Notes: generated by a model not told the origin, from the letters alone. A stretch of 64,000 nt of DNA from Parapedobacter pyrenivorans (GCF_014636865.1 NZ_BMER01000005.1:370584-434583); one strand, 5' to 3'. Numbered from the stretch's first letter, positions 25,546-34,855 are shown. Program-made: numbers and translations.

Positions 25546-25636
25546 TTAAATCCGATTTACGTTACCTAATTCATTCATGTATACTTACCTGCCGGCATCC
25601 CATAACCAAACGCCATTGCAGGCCTGAAATTCTCCC

Positions 25637-25644
25637 CAAAAATA
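25637..25644 (-). promoter_or_regulatory. -7 promoter element of gcvH
   Basis: On the minus strand the sequence reads TATTTTTG, an exact TAnnTTTG match, about 90 bases before the gcvH start. No glycine riboswitch was recognised in the leader. Confidence 0.5.
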
Positions 25645-25672
25645 GGATTATAACCCGAAACGGCAAAATGCA

Positions 25673-25680
25673 TATCTTTA
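25673..25680 (+). promoter_or_regulatory. -7 promoter element of anmK
   Basis: TATCTTTA differs from TAnnTTTG only in the last base. The ATG of anmK follows 7 bases later, so the transcript would be leaderless or nearly so. Confidence 0.5.
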
Positions 25681-25687
25681 GGGCATT

Positions 25688-26884
25688 ATGAATGAATACG
25701 TTGAAAAACTGTATACCATTGCACGGCAGGATCATCGGTTGATTGTCGGTTTGATGTCCGGCACATCCTTAGACGGATTGGATATCGCACTCTGCCGCCT
25801 CGCGGGTAGTGGCCGCAATACGGTATTGGAGATGCTCCGGTTTGAAACGAGGGCCTATTCCCACACGTTCCGAAACAAAATCCGGAGTGTTTTCTCCAAG
25901 CGAACCATTGATCAGCAGCTACTTTGTGGGCTCCATGCACTGATTGGACAGGTTCATGGTACACTGGTCAATGAGACATTGGTTCAGTGGGGCGTATCCA
26001 ATGCTGAAATTGACCTAATCGCCAGTCATGGGCAAACGGTTTTCCATGCTCCGCAATCACTGACGGGAAATTACGATTATCCGAATAGTACACTACAGAT
26101 AGGCGATGGTGATCACCTGGCTGTTGCAACAGGCATTATCACCATCTCCGATTTCCGGCAAAAACACATTGCCGCAGGGGGGGAGGGTGCGCCATTGGCG
26201 GCTTATGGCGACTACTTGCTGTTTGCTAGTGAACAGGAAACGCGTGTACTGCTCAATATCGGTGGTATCGCCAACTTTACCTTCCTTCCGGCCATCGATA
26301 GTGGCCGTCCCTGTTTTGCAACGGATGTTGGACCAGGAAATACGCTGATGGACCAATACATGCAGGCAAAACTGGGGATGGAAATGGATCGCGATGCCCG
26401 TGTAGCGGCAACAGGCACGATTAGCGAGGTATTACTACGGGCGTTGCTTAACCATGATTTTTTTGCCTTACCTTTTCCCAAGACTACAGGACCGGAGCTG
26501 TTCAACCTGCAATACCTCGCTGATGCCCAGCAGGCTACCGGGACGGAAGGCTTAGCTGAAAATGATGTGATGGCTACGTTAAGTGCGTTTTCCGCATCGG
26601 CTATTGTTGCATCAATCCAGCGTGCTACGGGGCAATACGAAAACCTACAGGTTTATGTAAGCGGTGGCGGATTGCATAATCCCTTGCTGCTGGACAGGAT
26701 AAGAGATGGCTTGGCCGGTGTCCGGGTATCTTCTTTTGATGAACTGGGTCTCTTACCCGATGCGAAGGAAGCAGCGCTCTTCGCGTTGTTGGCCAATGAA
26801 ACCGTAGCTGGAAAAGCGGCCGATGCTTCGGCCGTTATGAATGCGCCAGCGGTATGCATGGGAAAAATTAGCTTTCCGAAATAG
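25688..26884 (+). CDS. anmK: Anhydro-N-acetylmuramic acid kinase
   Basis: Cytoplasmic kinase of cell-wall recycling: cleaves and phosphorylates 1,6-anhydro-MurNAc to MurNAc-6-phosphate. The ATP-binding opening GLMSGTSLDGLD (about residues 20-31), ASHGQTVFHAP, LNIGGIANFT, TDVGPGNTLMDQ and the C-terminal VSGGGLHNP are all typical. The 398-residue length is slightly long for the family (about 370) owing to the N-terminus. It ends 4 bases before the end of the convergent DUF2461 gene, leaving no room for a terminator. Confidence 0.95.
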   Translation: MNEYVEKLYTIARQDHRLIVGLMSGTSLDGLDIALCRLAGSGRNTVLEMLRFETRAYSHTFRNKIRSVFSKRTIDQQLLCGLHALIGQVHGTLVNETLVQWGVSNAEIDLIASHGQTVFHAPQSLTGNYDYPNSTLQIGDGDHLAVATGIITISDFRQKHIAAGGEGAPLAAYGDYLLFASEQETRVLLNIGGIANFTFLPAIDSGRPCFATDVGPGNTLMDQYMQAKLGMEMDRDARVAATGTISEVLLRALLNHDFFALPFPKTTGPELFNLQYLADAQQATGTEGLAENDVMATLSAFSASAIVASIQRATGQYENLQVYVSGGGLHNPLLLDRIRDGLAGVRVSSFDELGLLPDAKEAALFALLANETVAGKAADASAVMNAPAVCMGKISFPK

Positions 26885-26887
26885 GGT

Positions 26888-27562
26888 TCAGTCCCCGCCA
26901 AGGGCTTCGTGTAGGAATAATTTAAAGCCGTACATCCTACGGAATGCATCGAGAACACGGTCTAATCCATCTGCATTCGACAGTTCGGCGTCTGACAACG
27001 GCTTAAAGACGGTGAAGCTTTTTAGTTTGAGCAATTCAATATAAGGATTGTCTTCGGTAAAGCCCGAAGAGGGCCTTTTCAACTTATCCTGCGTATCCAA
27101 TTGACAATGTCCGCTGAATGCAGGATCATCCAAAAGTTCCAATAGACGGCCCCCGTTGTAGTCGATTTCTTGTCGGATGGCTGCCAGGTGTTCTTTTTCG
27201 GGGCGCCAATAGCCACCGGCTGCGAAGCTATTGCCCGGTTGGATATGTATGTAGTATTCCGGACCATTCAGCTTACGGCCGGCGGTGGAGATTCCGGCGC
27301 CCAGCCATGTTTTGTAGGGTGTTTTGTCTTTGCTGAAACGCGTATCCCGGTAGATTCGGAAAACACATTTTGATACCGGAATATCTTCGGAAATGTATCG
27401 ATCGGATTGGGCAAGGCCCTTGATCAATCCTTCGGTAAAGTCTTTGATGTTTTGCCAGGCGCGGTCATATGCTTCCCGGTGTTCCTGAAACCAGTCTCTA
27501 TCATTATTTTCCTTGATTGCTGTAAGGAAGCCAAAGGTGTCGGGATGTATGTTCAGCTGCAT
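26888..27562 (-). CDS. DUF2461 domain-containing protein
   Basis: A 224-residue cytoplasmic protein of the DUF2461 family, recognised from FGFLTAIKENNDRDWFQEHREAYDRA near the N-terminus, CVFRIYRDTRFSKDKTPYKTWLGA, YYIHIQPGNSFAAGGYWRPE and the C-terminal LKSFTVFKPLSDAEL. The family is widespread and its function is unknown. It is the last gene of a run CPBP protease - DUF2007 - cdsA - DUF2461 on this strand, 20 bases after cdsA. Confidence 0.9.
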   Translation of the reverse strand: MQLNIHPDTFGFLTAIKENNDRDWFQEHREAYDRAWQNIKDFTEGLIKGLAQSDRYISEDIPVSKCVFRIYRDTRFSKDKTPYKTWLGAGISTAGRKLNGPEYYIHIQPGNSFAAGGYWRPEKEHLAAIRQEIDYNGGRLLELLDDPAFSGHCQLDTQDKLKRPSSGFTEDNPYIELLKLKSFTVFKPLSDAELSNADGLDRVLDAFRRMYGFKLFLHEALGGD

Positions 27563-27582
27563 AGTTTGTGTTTGATAGTCAG

Positions 27583-28383
27583 TTAGAGTACGATTTTGAG
27601 AAAAGCCAGTACCGCCGGAGCGGCAAGTAATAACCCATCGAAGCGATCGAGCAACCCTCCATGGCCGGGTAATACCGCACCGGAATCCTTTACCTGCTGA
27701 CTGCGCTTGAGCATGGATTCGACCAGGTCACCATACGTACCGAATATAGAGACAACTAATGCTACGCCGGCCCATTGCCAGTTGGTCAATACCGGGAAGT
27801 AGTGGGCTAATACCTGGGCCGTAATTACGGCAAGTAGCACGCCGCCTATCAGGCCTTCCCATGTTTTTTTTGGCGAAATACGCTCAAACAAGCGTCGCTT
27901 GCCAAAAAACCTCCCTATGAGGTAAGCACCCGTATCATTACCCCATAAGATGAGCATGAAGCCCAATGGGAAGCGGTAATCGTAAGTACCCGTTGTAAAG
28001 GATAATGCAAAAAAAGATACAAACGGTAAAATCACATACACGATGCCAAGCAAGGTATATGCAATACTGATAAATGGTTTGTTTTGTTTTTGGTAAAGTG
28101 GTGCTATAAATACCGCAGCTATGAAGGGTGTGGTAAACAGTAGATAATCTGAGGTGAGCAGCCCCAAGCTGTGCCCCACGAACAATCCGAACGCCAGAAT
28201 CCCGAGTAGGAGTCCTAGAAGTCGGCTTGGCTGACCCGTCTCATCGGCGATGATCCGATAAAACTCGCTAAGACAAAAAGCGCTCAATAGGATAAAAAAA
28301 GCGGAAAATACGTAGACCCCCAATAACATGGAAGCTACCACAATAATGACAAAAAAGAGGGCTGTGATGGCTCGTACTCTCAT
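27583..28383 (-). CDS. cdsA: Phosphatidate cytidylyltransferase
   Basis: Inner-membrane enzyme making CDP-diacylglycerol from phosphatidate and CTP, the branch point to all phospholipids. About eight membrane helices. The family signature is near the C-terminus: GDLVESMLKRSQQVKDSG followed by PGHGGLLDRFDGLL, which supplies the metal-binding acidic residues. SPKKTWEGLIGG is also typical. Length 266 is normal. It lies 6 bases after the DUF2007 gene, in an operon starting with the CPBP protease. Confidence 0.95.
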   Translation of the reverse strand: MRVRAITALFFVIIVVASMLLGVYVFSAFFILLSAFCLSEFYRIIADETGQPSRLLGLLLGILAFGLFVGHSLGLLTSDYLLFTTPFIAAVFIAPLYQKQNKPFISIAYTLLGIVYVILPFVSFFALSFTTGTYDYRFPLGFMLILWGNDTGAYLIGRFFGKRRLFERISPKKTWEGLIGGVLLAVITAQVLAHYFPVLTNWQWAGVALVVSIFGTYGDLVESMLKRSQQVKDSGAVLPGHGGLLDRFDGLLLAAPAVLAFLKIVL

Positions 28384-28389
28384 GGTCGG

Positions 28390-28608
28390 CTAAGCTTCTT
28401 CATCACCGGTTTCCATTTCCGTTATCAAGCCTCGGGCAAAAACTGCCTCCGATTCATGGACATACAATTCCAGCTGCCCAAACCGGTAGGATGAATCTTG
28501 CTTATTGATGATTACCGAAACAACGCCGTGTTCTTCAAGCATTTGTTTACTGAGTTCCGCTTGTACAGGGTTGGCGGTGCTGAATATTTTAACCCAATGT
28601 TTTTCCAT
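28390..28608 (-). CDS. DUF2007 domain small protein
   Basis: A 72-residue cytoplasmic protein beginning KHWVKIFSTANPVQAELSKQMLEEHGV, the pattern of the DUF2007 'putative signal transducing' family, with a ferredoxin-like fold predicted. The family's role is unknown. It overlaps the end of the CPBP protease gene by 20 bases and precedes cdsA by 6, so translation is probably coupled. Confidence 0.88.
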   Translation of the reverse strand: MEKHWVKIFSTANPVQAELSKQMLEEHGVVSVIINKQDSSYRFGQLELYVHESEAVFARGLITEMETGDEEA

Positions 28609-29557
28609 GGTGTCGTCTGTTTTCTGTCGCGGCTATCTTGTGGAACTGGTATAATAACATTGCCGTGAGCGCAAAACTAAGAAAATAAAGATAAGGAGGG
28701 ATTTGATCCCCGAAGTCCATCTCATCCAACGATTTCCCCTGTCGTTGAAGATAGAAAGCGGATAGGGTAGCAGCGGCATTATTGACAAAGTGTGCCAATA
28801 CGGGCAGCCAGATACTTTTGCCCCATAACAGGAGATAGCCGAATAGCGCGCCAAGCAACATGCGGGGTAAGAAGCCGTAAAATTGCAGGTGGATTGCACT
28901 GAAAATAAAAGCCGTGAGCCAAATGGCCACATGTGGATTTTTTAGCCAGCGGACTAAAATACCCTGCAGACAGCCCCGGAAAAGAAACTCCTCACCAATG
29001 GCGGGTATGACTGCAATCACCAGCAGGTTAACAAATAACCCCCAATAAGTAGCATCGGAAAGCAGTAAATTAGTCAATCTTTCGAGCTCTGCTTCCTTGG
29101 TTTTCATCCAAGCCTCCAAATTCGAAAGCGCTTCGGGGAGTACCAATTTTTCGTTGAGCTTGATGGCCTGTTCAAAAATAGGGGCTGCAAAAAACATGAT
29201 GGCTACAACCATGAACCAGAGCAAAGGCGACGCGGGGGTACTGAAATCGAGATACGTATAACGCCGCTTTTCGATAATACCCAAAAGCAGGGCAGGCAAG
29301 ACAAACATGCCGATGCTCGACCCCGCCTGAACGATTTTTATGAAATCGGTACTGGATGATGCGTTCCCCGCCAGCAGGCTTTCCAGGGCTCCGGTCTCTG
29401 AGAGATCTCCCGTCGCAACCAATCCAATGAATACGGAAATCATTCCGAACAAAATGGATCCAGCAAATACCAGAGCCAGCAAAAGGATTAAAGATGTAGC
29501 CGGATGGTTTGCCCCATGGCGTTGGAGGCCCTCCGGAAACGCATTGTGCTCGGTCAT
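28589..29557 (-). CDS. CPBP family intramembrane metalloprotease
   Basis: A 322-residue polytopic membrane protein of the CAAX-protease/bacteriocin-processing family. Catalytic motifs are visible in the right order: EEFLFRG (the double Glu and Arg), a His in FIFSAIHLQFYGFLPRMLLG, and a later His-Asn pair in PVLAHFVNNA. Such enzymes cleave within membranes; bacterial substrates are mostly unknown. It is the first gene of the operon with DUF2007, cdsA and DUF2461. A TATCTTCA element on this strand, about 20 bases upstream of the ATG, is a possible -7 site. Confidence 0.9.
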   Translation of the reverse strand: MTEHNAFPEGLQRHGANHPATSLILLLALVFAGSILFGMISVFIGLVATGDLSETGALESLLAGNASSSTDFIKIVQAGSSIGMFVLPALLLGIIEKRRYTYLDFSTPASPLLWFMVVAIMFFAAPIFEQAIKLNEKLVLPEALSNLEAWMKTKEAELERLTNLLLSDATYWGLFVNLLVIAVIPAIGEEFLFRGCLQGILVRWLKNPHVAIWLTAFIFSAIHLQFYGFLPRMLLGALFGYLLLWGKSIWLPVLAHFVNNAAATLSAFYLQRQGKSLDEMDFGDQIPPYLYFLSFALTAMLLYQFHKIAATENRRHHGKTLG

Positions 29558-29682
29558 TGAATGCTTATTATTTCGGGGATGAAGATACGGATTGCCGCCG
29601 ACACTCGGAAACGCACTCGGCGCTCATAGATGCAAAGTGGCCGGTTTTTTTAAGACGGCTCGTGTATCCAACAGAATAACCG

Positions 29683-29690
29683 TATATTTG
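29683..29690 (+). promoter_or_regulatory. -7 promoter element of the aspartic protease gene
   Basis: TATATTTG is an exact TAnnTTTG match, 26 bases before the ATG at 29717. No TTTG is found at the right distance upstream. Confidence 0.45.
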
Positions 29691-29716
29691 ATTAACACTA
29701 ATTTAAAGGCGCTACC

Positions 29717-30916
29717 ATGAAGGCCTTACCAATTATAATCGTGTTATCGGTGGCCGGCTTATTTTCGGCACAGCATGCAAATGCTCAGGAAGAGTATATT
29801 TCGCCTCCGTCCCAAACCCTTACCGTGGTACCCTTTTCACTTGCCGCAGAAAGCGTGGTACTCATAAAGGGTCTGCTTCTAGGCCATGCCGATACGCTCA
29901 CGTTTATCTTGGATACTGGAAGTAGTGGCATTTCATTGGATTCAACTACTGCTAGCTTATTAAACCTAGAACCGGAAGAATCGGAAATTAATATCCGTGG
30001 GATCGCAGGTGTGCGGAAAGCCGAATTTCTATACAATAAAAAGTTAAAGCTGAACGAACTCGTCGTAGATAGCCTCAACTTTCACATCAATGATTATGAG
30101 TTTTTATCTTATGTCTATGGAACCCGGATTGATGGTGTGATTGGCTATTCACTGTTAAGTCGTTACATCCTGAAAGTAGATTATGATATAAATGAAATTG
30201 AGATTTGTTCGCAAGGACCCATCAAATACCCCCGGGGCGGGCACCTGCTTAGGCCGTTTATCCGCACGCTACCGGTGCACTCGGCAAGGATAAAAGACCA
30301 TCGTAAGGTTACTTCCCGATTTCTTGTTGATATCGGAGCGGGGTTGTCACTGGTATTGTCGGAAGACTTTGAGCAAGATAGCTCGGTCGTGCGCAAGAAG
30401 CGTAAGCGATTTCCCGTAGAGGCCCACGGTGTGGGTGGAAAATTGAACATGGAAATGACATTGGTAAAGGATTTCCGATTGGGGCCCTACCGTTTCCGAA
30501 AGGTGCCGACGATGGTATTTGAGGATGAATTCAATGTGACCTCCTATCCCTATTTAGGGGGGATTATCGGCAATCAAATCCTGAAACGGTTCAACCTGAT
30601 CATCAATTATGGAAGAAGAGAGATTTATATGAAGCCGAATTCGCTTTTTAGGGAACCGTTTGAATATTCGTATTCGGGGATGGAATTATATCACATTGAC
30701 GGGTTGATTGTTATCGGTTCCGTCGTCGATGGGTCGCCTGCGGATACTGCTGGTCTCACGGCGGGCGATGTAGTGATTGCCATCGATAACAACGCCGGCC
30801 AGGATTTTACGCAGTATAAGAAAGCGTTGACATCTGCAAGGAAGCAGGTGAAGTTGATCATCCGGCGCGATGACGAATTGCTGGAAATCCGCCTGAAGCT
30901 GTTGAGCCTGTTATAG
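29717..30916 (+). CDS. Retropepsin-like aspartic protease with PDZ domain
   Basis: A 399-residue exported protein with a signal peptide up to about residue 24 (QHANAQ). Two aspartyl protease lobes follow, with active-site motifs DTGSSG (Asp66) and DIGAGL (Asp205), then a C-terminal PDZ domain (about 315-395; motif GSVVDGSPADTAGLTAGDVVIAI). Bacteroidota have many such clan AA periplasmic proteases, with mostly unknown substrates. The second motif has Ile instead of the usual Thr between Asp and Gly, but the Asp is retained. The DUF2157 gene begins 54 bases later. Confidence 0.88.
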   Translation: MKALPIIIVLSVAGLFSAQHANAQEEYISPPSQTLTVVPFSLAAESVVLIKGLLLGHADTLTFILDTGSSGISLDSTTASLLNLEPEESEINIRGIAGVRKAEFLYNKKLKLNELVVDSLNFHINDYEFLSYVYGTRIDGVIGYSLLSRYILKVDYDINEIEICSQGPIKYPRGGHLLRPFIRTLPVHSARIKDHRKVTSRFLVDIGAGLSLVLSEDFEQDSSVVRKKRKRFPVEAHGVGGKLNMEMTLVKDFRLGPYRFRKVPTMVFEDEFNVTSYPYLGGIIGNQILKRFNLIINYGRREIYMKPNSLFREPFEYSYSGMELYHIDGLIVIGSVVDGSPADTAGLTAGDVVIAIDNNAGQDFTQYKKALTSARKQVKLIIRRDDELLEIRLKLLSLL

Positions 30917-30970
30917 TGGAGCATTGCATGTCCGGATTATTGCTATCTTAGCCTTTGAAAAGCGCTTTTT

Positions 30971-32023
30971 GTGAAAAAACTAGACATTAGCAGGCAGGAT
31001 AAAGAGGCATTGGATGACGCGATCAGTCATTGGCAGGAACAGGGCATGATCGACGAAGCGCTGGCCACGCGATTGGGCGAATCTTATGAGGTGAAGGGAT
31101 TCGATTGGAAGCGGTTGGCACAATATGCATTCTGGATAGCACTTTCCTGTGTAATACTGGCGTTCCTTTCACTGTTTGCAGATGACATGGTACTTCGCTG
31201 GATTAAGCGGCTATACGACACGCCTGATACGGTGATCTGTATTTTTTGCCTGGTATTGGCCATCGTGTTTTATAGTTGGGGATTCCGGAACAAGCGCAAT
31301 CATCCCGAAAAGACCTTCAGCAACGAAGCATTGATGACCTTGGGTGTTTTTGCGACAGCTGCGTTCATCGGTTACCTCGGCAAGATCATTGATAAGGGAT
31401 CGGGGCACTTTTCGCTGCTGTTTCTTGCTTCCGTATTGATATACGGTATCTTGTCCGTGAAACTATCATCAAAGCTTATCTGGGTGTTCACGTTGGTTAG
31501 TTTTGGAATATGGTTCGCCACGGAGACGGCATATCACAGCAACTGGGGATTTCGTTTCTGGGGTATGAATTACCCATTACGGTTTACACTTTTCGGTGCG
31601 TTACTCACCGCCTTCGCACTGTTTTGGCAACATCACATTAAGCCAATCTCGCATTTCCGACAGCTCAGTTACCTGATCGGGCTCACTTACCTAATGGTTG
31701 CTTTGTGGCTGTTGTCCATTTTTGGCAATTACAGTGATATGGACAAATGGGCGCAGGTGCGCCAATGGCACATTTTCTATTGGGGATTATTATCCACTGC
31801 CGTGTCATTGGGATTTGCCTGGTATGGGCTAAAAAAGCATGACAATATAGCGAGGGAGTTCGGTATTGTCTTTTTGGTCATCAATATTTATACGCGATTT
31901 TTTGAATACCTGTGGGACAACGTCAATAGGGCCATTTTCTTCCTGTTACTGGCCGTGTCCTTTTGGTACATTGGTCGTTGGGCCGAACGGGTATGGCGTA
32001 AAAAGGATAAAATTAGGGGGTAA
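30971..32023 (+). CDS. DUF2157-like multi-pass membrane protein
   Basis: A 350-residue inner-membrane protein starting at GTG 30971. The N-terminal 50 residues are soluble (ISHWQEQGMIDEALATRLGES), typical of DUF2157 proteins, followed by about ten membrane helices ending in FFLLLAVSFWYIGRWAERVWRKK. The function is unknown for the family. It probably shares a transcript with the preceding protease. A short GGGGGT/ACCCCC hairpin overlaps its stop codon. Confidence 0.75.
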   Translation: MKKLDISRQDKEALDDAISHWQEQGMIDEALATRLGESYEVKGFDWKRLAQYAFWIALSCVILAFLSLFADDMVLRWIKRLYDTPDTVICIFCLVLAIVFYSWGFRNKRNHPEKTFSNEALMTLGVFATAAFIGYLGKIIDKGSGHFSLLFLASVLIYGILSVKLSSKLIWVFTLVSFGIWFATETAYHSNWGFRFWGMNYPLRFTLFGALLTAFALFWQHHIKPISHFRQLSYLIGLTYLMVALWLLSIFGNYSDMDKWAQVRQWHIFYWGLLSTAVSLGFAWYGLKKHDNIAREFGIVFLVINIYTRFFEYLWDNVNRAIFFLLLAVSFWYIGRWAERVWRKKDKIRG

Positions 32024-32031
32024 TAACCCCC
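32016..32031. terminator. Short GC hairpin between convergent genes
   Basis: GGGGGT (32016-32021) pairs with ACCCCC (32026-32031) around a 4-base loop. It overlaps the stop codon of the DUF2157-like gene and faces the end of the YceI gene 6 bases on. The stem is only 6 bp and there is no strong T-run, so termination is only possible. Confidence 0.4.
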
Positions 32032-32036
32032 GTCAA

Positions 32037-32567
32037 TTATTGTTTTACGAACTGAACGCTTGCCTGTAACTTCACGTCGTCGCTCACCACTACTGCCCCT
32101 GCTTCGGTAACCGCGCTCCACGTAAGGCCAAATTCCTTACGGCTTATTTTGCCTGTTACTTCGAAACCAGCTTTGAAATTGCCATAAGGGTCCGTAACCG
32201 TGCCGCCAAATTCCACATTAAACTTTACGGGTTTTGTGGTTTCGCCAATGGTCAAATCGCCAATTAATAGGAATTCATCATCTCCTTTTTCTTCAATGGA
32301 TGTTGACTTAAACACGATTTGGGGATGTTGGGCGGCATTGAAGAAATCAGCCGATTTGAGGTGTTCATCGCGTTGCGACTGGTTGGTGTCGATGCTGGAT
32401 GTATCAATGGTGAAATCGATTTTGCCGGTGCTGAAGTCATCTTCATTTTCCGTCACAACCGTTCCATCGAAGGAGCGAAAGTAACCGGTAACCGTAGTGA
32501 TGACTAAATGTTTTACCTTGAATGCTACCTCTGAATGGGTAGGATCTAATTTCCATGTCGTTGCCAT
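32037..32567 (-). CDS. YceI family lipid-binding protein
   Basis: A 176-residue beta-barrel lipocalin-like protein: TWKLDPTHSEVAFKVKHLVITTVTGYFRSFDGT at the N-terminus, DTNQSQRDEHLKSADFFNA in the middle and KEFGLTWSAVTEAGAVVVSDDVKLQ at the C-terminus are diagnostic. YceI proteins bind polyisoprenoid-type lipids. This one has no signal peptide, so it would stay in the cytoplasm. The promoter element TATCTTTG (32593-32600, minus strand) gives a leader of about 20 bases. Confidence 0.93.
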   Translation of the reverse strand: MATTWKLDPTHSEVAFKVKHLVITTVTGYFRSFDGTVVTENEDDFSTGKIDFTIDTSSIDTNQSQRDEHLKSADFFNAAQHPQIVFKSTSIEEKGDDEFLLIGDLTIGETTKPVKFNVEFGGTVTDPYGNFKAGFEVTGKISRKEFGLTWSAVTEAGAVVVSDDVKLQASVQFVKQ

Positions 32568-32592
32568 AATTTCTTTTCTATTTTGTTTGATG

Positions 32593-32600
32593 CAAAGATA
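32593..32600 (-). promoter_or_regulatory. -7 promoter element of the YceI gene
   Basis: TATCTTTG on the minus strand, an exact match to TAnnTTTG, 25 bases before the ATG at 32567. Confidence 0.5.
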
Positions 32601-32711
32601 GACACCGTTGTTTAAACACGCATTGAACTAGATTAAGTTCGTTACTTGGTAGAACAACTGAATGAAAGTCTGGTTTTATATGACGTCAGATTCCTTAATG
32701 ATCTGGAAATA

Positions 32712-33128
32712 TCAGCGGATCTGGATGTCGTAAGTGATGTCAATGCCCCCTGCGGCCAGCATGTCATGCACGGAGCAGTATTTCTTTACGGCAAGTTCCG
32801 CTGCCTTCTCGGCTTTCACCTGGTCTATAGCACCGCTGAGGGAGAACGAAATATGAATGGCCGTGAAAACCTGGGGAATATCCTCCCGTCGCTGGCCTTC
32901 CACATCGATTTTAATGTCATCGATTTGCTGGCGTTGTTTTTTGAGAATACTCACCAAGTCCAACGCACTGCACGAACCGAGCGCCATCAGTACCAATTCC
33001 ATGGGGCGGGTACCCAGGCCCTCACCGCCGATGTTGGGGGAGCCATCAATGTGCACTTTTACATCCGTGGTATTGCTGGACCCTTCAAAATGGACGGCGT
33101 CGTTAACTCTGTTTAATGTTATTTTCAT
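32712..33128 (-). CDS. OsmC family protein
   Basis: A 138-residue cytoplasmic protein of the OsmC/Ohr superfamily, which reduces organic or lipid hydroperoxides through two cysteines. Visible are GLGTRPMELVLMALGSCSALDLVSIL (first Cys in the buried helix) and KYCSVHDML (second Cys), plus IDDIKIDVEGQR. It starts 7 bases after the end of metZ, so it is probably the last gene of the DoxX - metZ - osmC-like run. Confidence 0.92.
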   Translation of the reverse strand: MKITLNRVNDAVHFEGSSNTTDVKVHIDGSPNIGGEGLGTRPMELVLMALGSCSALDLVSILKKQRQQIDDIKIDVEGQRREDIPQVFTAIHISFSLSGAIDQVKAEKAAELAVKKYCSVHDMLAAGGIDITYDIQIR

Positions 33129-33135
33129 AATCTAC

Positions 33136-34302
33136 CTAGCTGTTCGTTAATGCCTGTTCGAGGTCGCCGATGATATCGGTGATATCTTCGAGCCCTACGG
33201 ATATCCTGATGCTACCTGGGCGTATACCCAGCTGTAGGCGTTCTTCCTCCGTCAGCTTGGAGTGGGTGGTGGAGGTAGGGTGTGTAGCGATACTACGGGA
33301 ATCACCGAGGTTGGACGTAATACACATCATCTTCAGCGCATCGAGGAATCGCTTGGCTCGGTCATACCCCCCTTTAACGACAAACGTAACGACGCCGCCG
33401 CCTGCCTTCATCTGCTTTTTTGCAAGTGCGTATTGTGGATGCGAAGGAAGGAATGGATAGCGTACTTCCTCCACTTCTGGATGACGCTCCAGCACTTTAG
33501 CTACAGCCAATGCATTGCTGCAATGGCGATCCATCCTCAAACCCAGCGTTTCGAGGCTTTTGGAAAGTATCCATGCATTGAAGGGCGACAATGAAGGCCC
33601 CGTATGGCGGATAAAGAACATCAACTCGTCAATCAGCGCCTTCTTGCCCACAACGATTCCCCCCAGTACACGTCCTTGGCCATCCATGTACTTCGTTGCT
33701 GAGTGGCTGACGAGGTCAAACCCATATTCGATAGGCTTCTGCAGGTAGGGGGTTGCAAAACAATTATCAACATTGAGAATGATCTCGGGGTATTTTTCCT
33801 TGAATTTTCCCAACCATTCCAAATCCACCAATTCCAATCCGGGATTGGAGGGGGTTTCCAGAAAAATCATCCGTGTATTGGGTTGTATAGCACGTTCCCA
33901 GTCTTCAGGCTTGGAAGCGTCGACATAGGTGGTGGTGATGCCCCAGCGCGGCAACAACTTGGTGAAGAGCTGGTGGGTAGAGCCAAATACCGCTCGGCAA
34001 GAGACAATATGGTCTCCACTTTTGAGCAACGCCGCGAACGACGCAAAGACCGCTGCCATGCCTGAGGAAAAAGCTAATCCAGCCTCGGCGCCTTCCATGG
34101 CACAAACCTTATTGATGAATTCCGTGGTATTCGGATTAGAATATCGCGAGTACACATTTCCCTGCTCTTCTTCGGCAAATATGGCCCGGCTTTGTTCGGC
34201 ATTGTCAAAAATAAAGCTGGATGTAAGGTAGAGGGGAGCCGCATGTTCCCGGTAGGAAGAGCGGTCGGCCTGTTCGCGGATGGCCTTTGTTTGTTCGTTC
34301 AT
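33136..34302 (-). CDS. metZ: O-succinylhomoserine sulfhydrylase / trans-sulfuration PLP enzyme
   Basis: A 388-residue PLP enzyme of the Cys/Met metabolism family. The ATG at 34302 is chosen because the longer frame (to 34455) overlaps the end of the upstream gene and adds atypical residues. The PLP lysine is Lys204 in SHSATKYMDGQG; YSRYSNPNTTEF and ETPSNPGLELVDL are typical of the MetZ branch, which makes homocysteine from O-succinylhomoserine and sulfide. Cystathionine gamma-synthase or lyase activity cannot be excluded from motifs. A TAAATTTG element on this strand (34320-34327) may be its promoter. Confidence 0.88.
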   Translation of the reverse strand: MNEQTKAIREQADRSSYREHAAPLYLTSSFIFDNAEQSRAIFAEEEQGNVYSRYSNPNTTEFINKVCAMEGAEAGLAFSSGMAAVFASFAALLKSGDHIVSCRAVFGSTHQLFTKLLPRWGITTTYVDASKPEDWERAIQPNTRMIFLETPSNPGLELVDLEWLGKFKEKYPEIILNVDNCFATPYLQKPIEYGFDLVSHSATKYMDGQGRVLGGIVVGKKALIDELMFFIRHTGPSLSPFNAWILSKSLETLGLRMDRHCSNALAVAKVLERHPEVEEVRYPFLPSHPQYALAKKQMKAGGGVVTFVVKGGYDRAKRFLDALKMMCITSNLGDSRSIATHPTSTTHSKLTEEERLQLGIRPGSIRISVGLEDITDIIGDLEQALTNS

Positions 34303-34366
34303 GTCCAAAATAAGTCGAGCAAATTTAGCCAAAGTTGCGGGGAAATGCAAATGGGGAATGCCTTGT

Positions 34367-34801
34367 TTAGCCTTTCCTCGTGCGTAGCTGGTGATCCAGT
34401 GAATACGGCCCCGACCCCACAATAAAGAAAACCAGGAGCAAAATAAGCACCACAATGGATATCCATAACTCCGAATTGAGGACGGTAAGCCCCCGTGTGA
34501 TGTTTACGAAAAAGACGGCGCCGAATAAAATGGGCAGTTGGAAGGCAACCGCCACACGGGTAACCAGGCCGATGGCAATGAGGATGCCGCCTACCAGATG
34601 AGAAAACGCAACATAGTGCACAGCCCCCCAAGTATAGATCCGGAGGTTACTTACTTCAATCAGCTGCCTCAGCGATTCCGTATCTGCGAGGAAGGTTCCT
34701 CCCTTGAGGAAAATGACAATACCTAAAACGATGCGAAGGAAATCTAACCAACGGGGATGGTGTGTGTCGCCCCAATACTCTATTTTTTCGATGAGATTCA
34801 T
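34367..34801 (-). CDS. DoxX family membrane protein
   Basis: A 144-residue inner-membrane protein with four helices; WLDFLRIVLGIVIFLKGGTFL, VAFSHLVGGILIAIGLVTRVAVAFQLPILFGAVFF and the C-terminal YSLDHQLRTRKG fit the DoxX family. Its role is unknown in most bacteria, though often linked to redox or sulfur metabolism. It lies upstream of metZ in the same direction (64 bases), possibly co-transcribed. Confidence 0.88.
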   Translation of the reverse strand: MNLIEKIEYWGDTHHPRWLDFLRIVLGIVIFLKGGTFLADTESLRQLIEVSNLRIYTWGAVHYVAFSHLVGGILIAIGLVTRVAVAFQLPILFGAVFFVNITRGLTVLNSELWISIVVLILLLVFFIVGSGPYSLDHQLRTRKG

Positions 34802-34855
34802 AGAATTAACCTCCTTTCAGTTTACATTAGCAAACTTTACTAAGTCCGGAACAAA